Shown here in pieces: positions 40,027 through 55,084 of a stretch of DNA of 64,000 nt. The notes beneath the pieces are model-generated. The model was not told the DNA's origin. It saw only the letters and a program-made list of their open reading frames with translations, and did not search any database. Origin of the DNA: Megamerina dolium (Eukaryota; Arthropoda; Insecta; Diptera; Megamerinidae); NCBI GenBank assembly GCA_963854835.1, contig OY978526.1, positions 28,943,073 to 29,007,072 on the forward strand, in the 5' to 3' direction. The translations under genes were made by a program, and so were the position numbers. Position 1 is the stretch's first letter, and each line of letters opens with the position of its first letter.

Positions 40027-40307
40027 AACCATTTACCGATTATCGTGTTATTGTTAAAGCATTCACCACAAAAAATGAGGGCCAACCATCGGATCAAATT
40101 ATCCAACGAACTGATGTTGGCGGACCGAGTGCACCAATTGTTGTCAATTTGACATGCCATTCACAGGATTCCATTACGATACGTTGGAAACGACCATACG
40201 AATTCTATAATACTATCGATTTTTACATAATTAAAGCACGTCTAATGGGACAGGATACACATCGTGACATTAGAATTAATGCATCGGCAAAGGAATTGGA
40301 AACAGCG
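40027..40307 (+). CDS. Ptp99A: Ptp99A exon: end of one FN3 and most of the next
   Basis: Begins in the phase left by the 33292 exon; the split codon A|AA gives Lys. It reads PFTDYRVIVKAFTTKNEG, which closes the first FN3. After the linker TDVGGPSAP it continues into VNLTCHSQDSITIRWKRPYE and FYNTIDFYIIKARLMGQDTH of the second FN3, ending ELETA. The last codon GCG is complete before GTGAGT, so the exon ends in phase 0. Sequons VNLT and RINAS support extracellular display. FN3 repeats in this receptor family form the ectodomain stalk and ligand-contact surface. The match to Drosophila Ptp99A, from memory, is clear throughout, with only conservative changes. Confidence 0.95.
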
Positions 40308-40891
40308 GTGAGTTGTGTGCAATAGGAATTATTTGATTATGATATTATTTGAATGTGTGTAGTATCAAAAATCAAAAGCAGCTATATTCATATTCAGCGT
40401 ATATGTATTATAATTGCTCATAGCAATTACATTCAACATATAATCCATCAAAAGCTTTTTGACCAATTTTTCATTAAACTACAATATTACAAATGTGCAT
40501 GTTAACATTAAATCTGTTCGAAATTTCAAAATATGATTTTTTTTTCATGGGAACGTATTTCACAAGGAGGAAAAATTATGGTTAACATTTGGCCCTGAGC
40601 CGATGAAAACAATCCTTAACACAATTTGATGCGCTGAATTCGAATTTTCGATTTTATGATTTTTTTTTTCGAATGTCAGTGTACTACCAATATGATAGTG
40701 AAAGATTTCAAAATTAAAATATTATAATAATAGCAATGTTTGTAATCATTTCAGTGGTTTACATGCAATGCGTTGAGATATACAAAAAAATTTCTTTTTT
40801 AAATCAAAACGATCAACAAAAAAAAAAATCGGGCAAAATATAAATTGCCGCAATAAAAATTAATTGATAGTATTTGCATTAGCCCGTTTTT
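40308..40891. other. Intron, 5' part
   Basis: Follows donor GTGAGT. AT-rich, with nothing recognised until the INE-1-like element at 40892. Confidence 0.55.
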
Positions 40892-42471
40892 TATACCCTG
40901 CATAATGCAATATGCATGGTATATTCATTTCGGTCAGATGTTTGTGTCCACTTGAAGGAATCTCCGGAGATATAGACATGGATATATATTCGTGATCAGC
41001 GTCGATTAAATTTTCGATTTAACGATGTCCGTCCGTCCGTCCGTCCGTCCGTCCTTCTGTCTGGTACCTGGCTGGTTCGCACGATAACTTGAGTAAATAT
41101 TGAGCTATTTCGATGAAATTTGGCATAAGTAATCTATGATCCAAGGGTACGGAGGGGATTGATATTGGGCATGATCGGTCAATAACCACGCCCACACCAA
41201 GCATTCAAAGCGACTAACCTCGAAATTTTCAAAATCTTTAACTTGCTATAACTCACATAATATACCACTTGGGACAACAATATTTTGCACATAGAGTTAT
41301 ATTATACTACTATATAACCTCGCCAAAAGTGGGTGAGCCACGCCTACTTTCTAGCGTAGCTCCCATACAAAGTGTCTGTACTTCTTTTAAATTGAAACTG
41401 CTGTAACTTCTACAATCTTCTGTCCAGAATAACCATAATTGACACTTAGATTAACACGGTAGTCAGAAATAATATGGCAGAAAATCAATGTACCACGCCC
41501 ACTCCTTTTTGGGTCTCCCATACAAAGTTGCGGAAATTAAAAAAAATGTTACCGGTTATAACTTGCAAACTATTCAGCGTAGAATAACGAGATTTAAGGT
41601 GTGGATTAGTATTGTACGAGCAACTAGGCTCACAGAAAATGGGCGCACCACGCCCAGTGTTTATCGTAGCCCCCATACATATTTTAAATTGAAACAGCTT
41701 TAACTTCGACAATCTTCTGTCTTCTAGACAGAACCATAATTGACACTTAAATTAATATCGTAGTCGGAAATAATCTGGCAGAAAATCAGTGTGCCTCGCA
41801 CACTCCTTCATAGGTCTCCCATACAAAGTCGAGTGAATTAAACTAAAATTTTAAGCTCCATAACTTACAAACCATTTAGCGTAGGACAACGAGACTTAAG
41901 GTATGGATTAGTATTGTACGAGCAACTAGGCTCACTGAAATTGGCGCACCACGCCCAGTGTTTATCGTAGCCCACATACAAATTTTAAATTGAAACAGCT
42001 GTAACTTAGGCAATCTTCTGTCTAGGATAACCATAATTGACACTTAAATTAATATCGTAGTCGGAAATAATCTGGCGAAAAATCAGCGTACCACGCCCAC
42101 TTCTTATTGGGGCTCCCATACAAAGTTGAGGAAATTAAACAAAAATGTTAACCACCATAACTTAGAAACTATTCAACGTAGGACACCAAATTTAAGGTGT
42201 GGATTAACATTGAAAAATTAATTGGATTTACTAGAAAGTGATAAGCCACGCCCACTTTTTATATAGCTCCCATACTAAGCCTCGGAATTATCTTAAAATC
42301 CTTTTACTTCGTCAAAGTCAACCATATTTCGGGTATAAATTAGTAGTATATGCAAAAATTGTTTCTCGAAAAGTGGAAATAAAAGAAAAGTTGGATATTC
42401 GAGTAAACTTTTTATATATAAATCTACATATGCAGGGTATAGTTTGGTCGGCCCCAGCCGACTGTAAGGAG
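40892..42471 (+). mobile_element. INE-1/DINE-1-like Helentron-associated element, copy B
   Basis: Same structure as copy A but on the plus strand. It opens with palindrome TATACCCTGCATA ... 'tatgcatggtata', then 'atatatattcgtgatcagcg' and a (CCGT)n tract at about 41030-41053. About seven half-units with CCCATACAAA and CACGCCCAC follow at ~150-bp spacing (near 41361, 41516, 41669, 41818, 41970, 42115 and 42270). It ends with TATGCAGGGTATA (42429-42441), the hairpin GTCGGC/GCCGAC (42447-42462) and a T run. It lies within a Ptp99A intron in the sense direction. Confidence 0.85.
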
Positions 42472-44600
42472 TTTTTTTTAACAAAACAATGTATCGATGA
42501 GAGAAATCTATGGAAAAATACGCAAGTTATGAGCATTTCTGTGAAAATTCCAAAATTAAAATTTATCTCCATATTTGACCAAATGTCGGCCAATAACCCC
42601 ATTCCTGTCCACAAATCGCCTCTAAAGAGATTAAATGTATGTCCGATCAAAATTGAATTTTCTTTGACTTACCCTCTATCGCTATTACTCTATTCAAAAT
42701 TGCTAAATTGAGCTGCTACAAAATTTAAGTTTTTGTAGAATTCGCTCCCACCGCTATTAGGGCGCCCCTACAATCATCAAATACATCCCGGCCATCATTC
42801 ATTTGTGTTGTTTCAATATTTTTCGTAAAAGTTCTTACTCTCTATACCCACCCTTGGAGCGGTGGAAGCAAATTTGATACTAAAATGTAAATTTTCTAAG
42901 GAAGCTCTTAGAAGAAACCTTAAAAAACATGTTGGAAATTCGAATTACCTTAAAAACAACTTGTAGTAGTTCAGTTTTAAAAACGTGTATACTTGTGCAA
43001 AATTCAAAATGTTCCTAGTCGAGGTCTGAGGAATGTAAAAAAAGACTCCAAAAATTTCTCTAAGCGGTAAGGTTAAAACAAATGTAATATATATCTAAAA
43101 ATTTTCCGACATTTCTAACAGATGCGAACATTTGAGTTTTAAAAGATATTAGCAAAAAGCTAAAAGTATCCGTTTGTTTGTTTCAATCAAATAGTTCATT
43201 TTGATATGAAATTTCAACTCAATTCGATAAATTGATGAATGTACATATGTATACAAAATGAAATAGTATATGAGATGAGGAGCAAGATGGTCTCTGCAGG
43301 ACAACAATTTAATATTGGATATACTACAATCATAATGTTAGAAATATCATAAAAGCAAAAATATATTGCAAAAATATTAAAATATATATGTTTGTATACA
43401 TGGATATATGGATGATACACTCGAAATATTAGCCAAATTATGTAATAGACAGAAGTTGTTACAGTCATATATTTTCTCTGTTTTTTTATTTCTTCCTGGC
43501 TAATTTTGACTAACTGCTAAACGAATGTGACGAGCTTATGCATACATGCATGTTATAGTCAGCAATACGATGTATATATATCAAACGTTTATATACATAG
43601 TAATTGCCATTTTTTGGTTGATGTTGCCATCGTTGGCAATCGTTGTCATGTTAGCACTTTTTGGCAAAACAACACATTCATACTACTCCGCTATCTTCAT
43701 ATGAATGGTGTGACTCGCCTAGTAGTGGTACTCATCGTCATCGTTGCTAAGATATGACATTTATGTGTATATTCTGACATATATATATATGTATAATACA
43801 TAAATGTATACACACACAAATTACCATAGCAATATATGAAATAAAAAATATTTTTTTAAAAATAAAAAACAAATGGCAAAACAACTTTATCGGGTAAAAT
43901 TGTACTCTCTTTTTTTATCATATCATACATATGCGCAAAAGTTTTTCTTTATGATTTTTTATTTATTCTTGCTCTTGTAATTGTAGAAAGTTATGAAAAT
44001 ATGCGCAAAAAAAAAACAAATGAACACATGTTGTATGATGATGCATAGTATAGTAAGTAGAAGTTAGCAATGGAATATACTACTTGCTGTGGCATTAAAT
44101 TGTTAACTTTTTCATAATCATTTTAATCATTTTTGAAGTTTCGAACAATATTTAAATGTTGAAATATGTATACATACATATATATACATTTCATTCCCGT
44201 TAGCTATGGTATTATTTTAAAAAGATTTTAAGGATTTTTTTTGTTTTTTTTTCAAGTTTCATATGTAAAACAAAATTAAAATTGTCACTATTTGCGACAA
44301 TTTATTAGAGTACAATTTAATACTAGTGAAATTTATGAATATGCGATTTAAATATACACTTACATTTTGTTTGAGCAGTGTTGTTTAAACTTTTTCGATC
44401 GTGAAGCCCTTATGTGTAATTCAGGGTGGTGATTTTAAGAGTAAAGAAAATATCAAATAATATATGAAGTTGTAGTAGTAAGTAGTAGAGGAAAAATGAA
44501 AAATGAAATGATATCAGGTTGATATTCTAGTACAAATATTATTTCTCTTGTCCTATTCTGTCATAGTTTTTACTACTATTACGTCTTTTGTTACTATACC
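42472..44600. other. Intron with degenerate repeat-family fragment
   Basis: Between about 42560 and 42960 a fragment of the second repeat family is recognisable ('aatcgcctctaaagagatt', 'aaatgtatgtccgatc', 'gggcgcccctacaatc'). After that the sequence is AT-rich with short AT dinucleotide tracts, and no gene was seen. The frame 42238-42711 merely reads across the transposon end. Confidence 0.5.
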
Positions 44601-44605
44601 ACTAG

Positions 44606-45044
44606 TCCTACTATTACTACTACTACTACTACTACTACTATACTACTAGTTCCTTTATTACTATTACTACTACTACTATTACTACTACTACTACTACTAC
44701 TCGTACTACTGTTACTACTAATACTTCTACAACTACTACTACTCCTACTACTGTTACTACTAATACTTCTACAACTACTACTACTCCTACTACTACTACT
44801 ACTACTGCTACTACTACTAGAACTACTACTACTACTACCACTACTACTAATATTTCTAGTACTACTACTACTACTACTACCACTACTACTACTACTACTA
44901 CAGCTACTACTACTACTACTACTACTACCACTACTACTACTACTACTACAGCTACTACTACTACTACTACTACTACTACCACTACTACTACTACTACTAC
45001 TACAGCTACTACTACTACTACTCCTAACACTACTACTAATATTT

Positions 45045-45096
<52 letters not shown>

Positions 45097-45149
45097 TACT
45101 ACTACTACTCCTACTACTGCTACTACTTCTACTACTACTCCTACTACTG

Positions 45150-45206
<57 letters not shown>

Positions 45207-45285
45207 TTCCTACTACTACTACTACTCCTAACACTACTACTATTACTACTACTACTTCTTCTACTTCTACTACTATTTACTACCA
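44606..45285. repeat. Long imperfect (ACT)n trinucleotide satellite
   Basis: About 680 bp composed almost entirely of ACT triplets with scattered point changes (ATT, CCT, GCT, TCT) and short higher-order duplications, for example a ~60-bp block repeated near 44890, 44950 and 45000. It ends about 140 bp before the acceptor of the next Ptp99A exon. Opposite-strand frames of poly-Ser and poly-Val are artefacts. Confidence 0.97.
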
Positions 45286-45426
45286 ATGTCAGTCATTTTT
45301 CTTCATCATATTGTATTTATACTTTACAAATTTATATAAGTCTACATAACATATAGAACATATATTATATACGCCACATTTTGCACTTCATTTACTTGGT
45401 TATTCATTTGGCTTTCGTTTTTGCAG

Positions 45427-45543
45427 ATGATTTTACAAAATCTAACAACAAATTCTGTGTACGAAGTTAAAATTGCAGCTGCAACTTTGAGTATAATAAA
45501 TCCAAAGAAAATTGTACTTGGCAAATTTTCTGAAGCAAGAAAG
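45427..45543 (+). CDS. Ptp99A: Ptp99A exon: end of membrane-proximal FN3
   Basis: A 117-bp exon in phase 0 at both ends, between acceptor TTTTTGCAG and donor GTAAGT. Its 39 codons read MILQNLTTNSVYEVKIAAAT, then LSIINPKKIVLGKFSEARK. The N.T..SVYEVKIAA pattern is the F-strand 'Y.V.I.A' signature of FN3 and completes the domain opened in the previous exon. LQNLT carries an N-glycosylation sequon. Because the exon is symmetric (0-0), skipping it would keep frame, though it would destroy the FN3 fold. Drosophila Ptp99A has the matching segment directly before its juxtamembrane region, as recalled. Confidence 0.95.
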
Positions 45544-45599
45544 GTAAGTTGCCCTTTTTCTGTTTTTTGTTGAATTTCTTTTTGCATATATTTAAAATA

Positions 45600-45639
<40 letters not shown>

Positions 45640-47296
45640 AATTTTAAAATGTGATTCAACATTGTTTCGCATAACTTCCCATACTTCGTCAGCTTTATAA
45701 TCTTAGTAGGACGTATGAGATATATTTCATAAACTCAGATGATCATCTTGAAAACTAGAGCAAACAAGTTGAAAAACATAACGAAATTTTCACGTTATTT
45801 GTTTGTTTGCTTTTTTTTTTTCTCTCCTTTTCCTGTGGTATACTTTCTGCATAAGAATGTAAGGTATATATTTCCTCCCAATGTTTCCATGTTATTTTAT
45901 ATTTCACTTGTTTGTGGCATAAAGTTGGCAAGAAGAATTATTGGTGCAGTAAAGACAAACAAAACAAACAAAAAAAAATCGTTGCTGTCAACAACAACGT
46001 GAGATATGTTATATGTAAAATAAAATAAAAAACCACATACATACATACACCCATACACAAATGTATGATATATCAATTGTGGTATAGTAGCTTCATTGCT
46101 ATGCTTCTGTTCTTGTGCATATAAGTCCTTAGTTTATTATGAGTTGTCGCTTACAATATATTACAATGTATGTGTTTTGTAACACTTTCTTTCCACTTAC
46201 TTCTTACATATTTTTACATGTCATATTTTGATATGAATTATATGTATGTATGGATCAGGTGAAAAATATATATCGATATGCATGAGAACTGATAAAAGTT
46301 TACGTGAAAATTTCTGTTGACTGACAGGAGAGTGAGCACAAAAGATGCATGGATATATTCATGTTCATCTATAATCGGATACACACATAAAATAGATAGA
46401 TGTAGATAAAAATCGAAAATATATTCATGTGCGACTGCTCTACTTTTCAATATATCCGTTTGATATAATTTTCGCCTGATAGTCTACAGACTTTGGCAAT
46501 TTTTACCGATGATTTTTTCTTTTTTTTTTGGGGCAAATAATTTTGTTTTTCTTTTTATTTATTACTTCAATAATTTCTACATTCGAAGTAATATGATTTG
46601 TCATACGTTGCCAAAATATGTATCTATATGAATAGATTTTTTTTTTATTCAGCCCCTTTCTTACACATGACGATGTAAGGTTGTCAATTTTTTTTCATTT
46701 TTTTTAACATAAAAACCAATATTTTCATTGTAGTCGACAAATAAATCAAAATTGGCAAAAGGCTTGAAACCAAATTGTTTCAAATTTTTCTTTTTTGAAT
46801 GTTGAAGGAAACATATCACTAAATTGTATATAAAAATAATTTTTTCAAATTGCTTTAAGTGTTTTCAATAAAAAATTGTCTAAAAAATTTTAAATCAAAT
46901 TGTCATGTAAATTAGTAAGAAGTCCAGTCTTTATGAATTATACATAGCTATGCACCATCGGACAAGTTTGTTATACGATTACGATTGTAATTTCACAATT
47001 TTATATTTTTCCAGTATGAGCGTAGTTTAATTCTCTTCCGAACAAGGTACTGCTTGCGTTGATCGAACAGTTTAGAATACAATTTTTTTAGTGAAGTGAT
47101 ATAAAAAACGCAAAATTACCATTATCTCAATAACCGGATCATATACAAAATTTTTTAAATATATTTTGAGCTCGAGAGGTCAACACCAACTATTCCCTAT
47201 ACTTGAAATTCTTAGTATTTTTAAAAATAATTAATTTTAAAGTAGTGTAATTAATGTTTTGAAATAAATACAATTACTGATTTCATTAGGAAAATA
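45544..47296. other. Intron, 5' part
   Basis: Starts with donor GTAAGT. Contains a (CA)n run at about 45602-45637 and AT-rich DNA with several T homopolymers. No other feature was recognised. Confidence 0.55.
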
Positions 47297-47844
47297 CAAG
47301 GTGCTACAATTATGTATTAAGACTCGAACCATATCTCAGCAACCAAGCGCGCCATCTATGTGTGAGCACATGCATTTTAAAGCTTCAACCTTCCTCTACT
47401 AACTGTCATGGCATTTGGTTGACATTTAATATTTATTGACATTCATTTTACAAAACACGTGTTCGTTTGATGTTGAAATTTTAACATGAAATTTAACACA
47501 CAGCACTCATTGTTCGTCAATTTTTGGCTCGGAATCAGGTCTGTGTGTTGAATCACCCACCGTATTCAACTGATTTGGCACTGTGCGACTTCTTTTTGTT
47601 CCAAAAACTGAAATTGAAGTTGAAAGGATGCTTTTTTGATGACATTCAGACCATACAACGGGCTTCGACGAGGCAATTCCGAAAAATGAGCTGAAACACG
47701 CGTTGGAATAACTACTAAATCGATGTAACAAGTGTATTGAATCAGGATGAGAATATTTCGAATAAATATACCGAAAAATTAGCAAATATCGTGTTTTAAT
47801 TGTGTTTTCTAGAGGCGGTCTTAATACATAATTGTCGCACCTTG
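47297..47844 (+). mobile_element. Second internally deleted mariner
   Basis: Terminal inverted repeats of about 27 bp begin CAAGGTGCTACAATTATG on the left and CAAGGTGCGACAATTATG on the right, with one mismatch in the first 27. TA flanks both sides (47295-47296 and 47845-47846). At 548 bp, over half of a full mariner is missing, including the N-terminal and central transposase regions. Its termini and protein differ from the 34.6-kb mariner, so it is a separate lineage. Confidence 0.9.
47503..47765 (+). pseudogene. Mariner transposase C-terminal pseudogene
   Basis: Only the last third of the transposase remains. One frame reads ALIVRQFLARNQVCVLNHPP, then YSTDLALCDFFLF (normally YSPDLAP.DFFLF, the block with the third catalytic Asp) and KLKLKLKGCFFDDIQTIQ. 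A frameshift follows near 47680. The other frame gives AIPKNELKHALE, a TAA stop, LLNRCNKCIESG, a TGA stop, and EYFE. With one frameshift and two stops it cannot be functional. Confidence 0.88.
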
Positions 47845-47846
47845 TA

Positions 47847-50004
<2,158 letters not shown>

Positions 50005-50144
50005 ATATCATTGCAACCAAATTGTGAAAAGATTCAACCGTTACTACGTCAATCACATAACGATTACAATTTAGCTGTATTGGTTGGTATCATTTTCAGT
50101 TGTTTCGGTATTGTACTCATTGTGATGGCATTCTTTTTGTGGAG
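50005..50144 (+). CDS. Ptp99A: Ptp99A exon: juxtamembrane region and transmembrane helix
   Basis: Starts in phase 0 after TTTCAG with ISLQPNCEKIQPLLRQSHND, then YNLAVLVGIIFSCFGIVL and IVMAFFLW. It ends with AG, two bases of the next codon, before GTAAGT. The roughly 23-residue uninterrupted hydrophobic stretch after NDYN is the single membrane span, and the following residues would be cytoplasmic. This segment is nearly invariant relative to Drosophila Ptp99A as I recall it. The next exon, encoding the cytoplasmic juxtamembrane part and then the catalytic phosphatase domains, was not found in the remaining 13.8 kb. Confidence 0.96.
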
Positions 50145-52896
50145 GTAAGTGGTGCTCCTTAATAATATTGTTCAAGTGATATTCACGATATTTTGCATAT
50201 GGTTTTGTAAAATTGCACAAAAATTTCCAATCAATTGCAAAGAACTTTGTTAGAAATTGTATTGCAACAGTGTTGTCAAATTTAGTATTGCATATGCATA
50301 GCAAATGTATGCTACGTGATTTTAATGTTGCATACTTTCTAGTGCTTAGACCATTTGCATCGAATCGTAAACTGCAATATTTTTGCAAACTTATATGATG
50401 GAATGGAATGGATTAATAAAGAAATTGTCTTCAAATTGTCTTCAAATTGTCTCTATTGCAAAACCACACTACTAGCTTTTTTTTGTGTACGTCTATAAGA
50501 CATTAATATTATGCACCAAGTATCAGCGCATAGTAGACCGTCCCTCTTGTAATATATTATTTACTATGACACTGATGTGATTGCAATGGGAATTTCTGTC
50601 AGTGTAATGAATTTCACTTTTGATATTATTTTATTTTTATTATTTCTTATGTAGTCATTTAATGTTGCATTAAGAAATTGCATTACTTCGCTCACACAAT
50701 CCCCAGCAATGATAGAAATTGAACAAAAAAACCAATAAAAATAAAATAAAATAAGTATGCTAGTATTTTTCTAATTGCCACTTGTTTAAAGACTGCTGAT
50801 ATGATAAATAACGGAGAAACACTTCAAGTTGAGAAATATATAGAATTTATATTTTTAAATTAATTATTTCTTAAAGTGGCTATTAAAAACTTCAACACTT
50901 ATAACAATATACGTATTATGAAATAATTTATGAGATGTTCTTTCAACAAAAATTATCCGAAAATATCGTATATACTTGCACTTGAATACAGTTTCAATTG
51001 TTTCATACACAACAACATAATAACCCAAAAATTAAATTATGAAATTTCGAAAATGTTTAACCAACAAAAAAGTGCATTGTTGTTGATTTGTTTGTGAAAC
51101 ACTTAATTCCTTAAATACTTTCCACTTAAAAAATTACCATATATTTGGTGAGGAGTGTTATTTATTTTTTTTTTTCTCTCTTGAAGTTGAAATTAAATAT
51201 TCATATAAAATCAAATAAATTATTTTGAAAAAAAAAATCTCACTTTATCCCTTAGCTTTGTGTTTATCTATGCTTTGACTTTTTATAAACTACTATCTGT
51301 GTAGTAGTTACTATTCATACGTACAAAATGGATTATTACTACTATGCAATTTTCATTTAATTATGAGCAACAAAGTAAATAAACACAACAATAACAACAA
51401 TTAATAAAATTAAATCTTTATCTACTCATTAAATAATATTTATTCACTAAAAGTGAAATTAAATAAATTAAAAAAGTAAATATGCATATTAGAACTGTCC
51501 GAATTTTCAAAATTTGACATATTGTATGTATTAAAAGCTTTTTTGAAAGCTCTTTGCATGAAGCAAGTTGCTGCAACATTTTTCAATAATCTGCTTAAAA
51601 GAGAGGAACCAGATTTTTTCCATGAAGTAGTGGAATAGCTTTCTATTTAGAAAAAAATCATAAAAATATGAAGTGGAGTTATTTCAGTCTGACCAAGATG
51701 AACAAATGTAGCTTTTTTGGGAAAAAAAATGTTTTTAATACATAGCAAGATCATTCCAATCTAAAATGATCGCATTTTTTCAAAGCTTGATCAAACTTTG
51801 CATAGGGTTTTGTTTATAAACCAAATCAAGGAAATTTTATATAGAATATTTTGAAGAAATTTTCACCAAAGATGCTACTGTAGACTTTCAAAATTTCAAA
51901 ATGATGGACATCGCTCAATGCACTAATTTTTATTTTCATTAAAATTCGAACTATTTTCTTACTCTTAGTGTCAAATGGAAGGGGTTTCTTACATAAAATC
52001 TTGATTTTTTTTCTACTTACTTACTTATCTGATGGATTTTTTGTGGGTTTGGTTTCACTTGCTGGCGCAATGTAGAAAAAATAAACTCTTTTTTTTTTTC
52101 TTACGACAATTAGTAGAATTAGTTAGGTGAAAATATGTATTTCAATATTTTCTTCAGCACATAGAGCAATTATAGTCTGATTATGAATTTTTTCGACAGC
52201 TCTAATGTACATCCATTTACTGTATAAACTCAAAGAGAAATGTTACAAAACGTAATACATATATTCATTAAACGTAATAATCTCCCATAACTCCCTTTCA
52301 CGTTTCATCATTGCTACTTGAGTGCTCTTATAAATCGGATATTTTTTGTTTTTTACTGTACACTACTACAACTCTACTCACTTCTTTGCATTTGTGTTCA
52401 TTCATTTTCAGGATACTTATTACTTATGTACTTCCACCAAAACAATAAGTAAAAACAAAAAAGTTGCTTGTTTATTTAGTTTTTGAGTTGGATGTTTTCA
52501 TCGCTTACCATAGCTCTCTTAACTAGCAGCACTTTTACCACCGCCTTTTGCCATAGTTTTTTTTCAATGAATTAATTCAGTTTAATTCTCAATTTTTGTA
52601 TTTTCATTCTTTCCATATTGAATTTTAACTTCTTTTTATTTTGCTGCACTCACTTAAAATGAGTTTTTCATTAAGTAAACAACTCAACTCAATTTTTTGC
52701 CAATCTACATATAACCGACCCAACTCATCTCTATCTCATAAAAAGAATAAAAATAAAAGAATCAACTAGCATATAATCTGAGTAGTATGATAGAAAGAGA
52801 TATATGTTGATAAAAATTGACATGGCAAACGTACGTATATGTATGAGAGAAATGAAAGAGCTAAAGAGCTAACAGAAGACGAAAATAAAAAATAAA
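50145..52896. other. Intron, 5' part
   Basis: Begins with GTAAGT. AT-rich, with a tandem 'cttcaaattgt' duplication near 50431-50450. No exon continuing Ptp99A, no other gene and no transposon end was recognised. Confidence 0.55.
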
Positions 52897-54173
52897 AAAA
52901 ATCTCCTTACAGTCGGCTGGGGCCGACCAAACTATACCCTGCATATGTAGATTTATATATAAAAAGTTTACTCGAATATCCAACTTTTCTTTTATTTCCA
53001 CTTTTCGAGAAACAATTTTTGCATATACTACTAATTTACACCCGAAATATGGTTGACTTTGACGAAGTAAAAGGATTTTAAGATAATTCCGAGGCTTAGT
53101 ATGGGAGCTATATAAAAAGTGGGCGTGGCTTACCACTTTCTAGTAAATCCAATTAATTTTTCAATGTTAATCCACACCTTAAATTTGGTGTCCTACGTTG
53201 AATAGTTTCTAAGTTATGGTGGTTAACATTTTTGTTTAATTTCCTCAACTTTGTATGGGAGCCCCAATAAGAAGTGGGCGTGGTACGCTGATTTTTCGCC
53301 AGATTATTTCCGACTACGATATTAATTTAAGTGTCAATTATGGTTATTCTAGACAGAAGATTGCCGAAGTTACAGCTGTTTCAATTTAAAATTTGTATGG
53401 GGGCTACGATAAACACTGGGCGTGGTGCGCCCATTTTCTGTGAGCCTAGTTGCTCGTACAATACTAATCCACACCTTAAATCTCGTTACTTTACTCTGAA
53501 TAGTTTGCAAGTTATAACCGGTAATATTTTTTTTAATTTCCGCAACTTTGTATGGGAGACCCAAAAAGGAGTGGGCGTGGCACATTGATTTTCGGCCATA
53601 TTATTTCTGACTACCGTGTTAATCTAAGTGTCAATTATGGTTATTCTAGACAGAATATTGTAGAAGTTACAGCAGTTTCAATTTAAAAGAAGTACAGACA
53701 CTTTGTATGGGAGCTACACTAGAAAGTAGGCGTGGCTCATTCACTTTTGGTGAGGTTATATAGTAGTATAATATAACTCTATGTGCAAAATATTGTTGTC
53801 CCAAGTGGTATATTGTGTGAGTTATAGCAAGTTAAAGATTTTGAAAATTTCGAGGTTAGTCGCTTTGAATGCTTGGTGTGGGCGTGGTTATTGACCGATC
53901 ATGCCCAATATCAATCCCCTCCGTACCCTTGGATCATAGATTACTTATGCCAAATTTCATCGAAATAGCTGAATATTTACTCAAGTTATCGTGCGAACCA
54001 GCCAGGTGACAGACAGACGGACGGACGGACGGACGGACATCGTTAAATCGAAAATTTAATCGACGCTGATCACGAATATATATCCATGTCTATATCTCCG
54101 GAGATTCCTTCAAGTGGACACAAACATCTGACCGAAATGAATATACCATGCATATTGCATTATGCAGGGTATA
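52897..54173 (-). mobile_element. INE-1/DINE-1-like Helentron-associated element, copy C
   Basis: Shortest of the three copies, and on the minus strand. It has terminal palindrome TATACCCTGCATA at 54173-54161, a (CCGT)n tract near 54018-54038 (as CGGA on plus), and five half-units with TTTGTATGGGAGCC-like anchors. These lie near 53100, 53257, 53397, 53552 and 53707, 140-157 bp apart. It ends with hairpin GTCGGC-TGGG-GCCGAC (52912-52927) next to an A run. Sequence is very close to copy B, suggesting a shared recent source. Confidence 0.85.
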
Positions 54174-55084
54174 ATAACGAAAATGCTATGATAAAGTCGG
54201 AATCATCACTTAATTGCATTAAAATAAAAATTAACTCTTTCTTTCATATTTATTTTTACATTTTTTTCTTACTTATTCATTTTCATCATCTTTTGTTGGT
54301 TTCATTGTTGTTGTTGTTGTTGCTCTTGCGTACACAAATAACAATTCAACAGTTAAAAGGATTAAAAGTAGAATGTAAATAATGGCAAACGAAGTATTAT
54401 AGTAAGAGTACATACATAAAAGCATAGCCAAAATGATGAACGAGAAAGATAAATTGAAGATCTAAAGAAATACATTTACTAAGAAAAATTATGAATGCCT
54501 TTAAAGATAGAATAACGACTGAGAATGAAACACAAACAGTTTGTGAATTAATACGAGACTAAAACAGATTATAACGTACATAAAAATATAAAGGATAATT
54601 TTTATTTTAAGATAATGATTCCATGGAATATAGAAAAAGCAAATGTGTTTATTTATTAGACAAAAATGGCGAGACATCTAACATGGATATAAGAATGAAA
54701 GAAGATAATTTAGAAAGGGATGTCTTTCTAACATAAATATTTATTATATCTTTTCAATTGTAAAAATGGCTAATTTCGCAGTGGGTCATTCTATTAACCA
54801 AATATTGCTTCAGTGTCTAGATCTTGGCTGCATTGTAATTATAACATCGATTTTTAACAACACCCCACAAACTAATAAAAAACAACAGTATCCAGTTACC
54901 GTTCCAACTTGTTTGGAAGTGGCTTCAACCAGCTGGCGCCAGAGCTCTTTCAAAACCAATTCATATATTTCTTGCCATCAAAATTTCGATCACCTTGCCA
55001 GTATAGTGCACTTCGTGGACAGTTGAAAAATGTACCACTACCATGCGAAGAAGCAAATATCTTCCAATAAGCTACTAGTGGAGC
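54174..55084. other. Non-coding intronic sequence
   Basis: AT-rich with a (TTG)n tract near 54304-54323. The frame 54766-55026 shows no family resemblance on either strand. It lies next to the mariner fragment and may be further decayed element DNA. Confidence 0.45.

Noticed and set aside
42238..42711. 157-codon frame
   Set aside because: It reads through the end of INE-like copy B into flanking DNA. Copy C gives a similar frame only over the shared element.
44594..45286. Long minus-strand frames of poly-Ser and poly-Val
   Set aside because: They are translations of the (ACT)n satellite in different frames. There is no unique sequence and no start context.
54766..55026. 86-codon frame starting MANFAVGHSINQ
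   Set aside because: No recognisable family, and it lies beside a decayed mariner. I could not support it as a gene.
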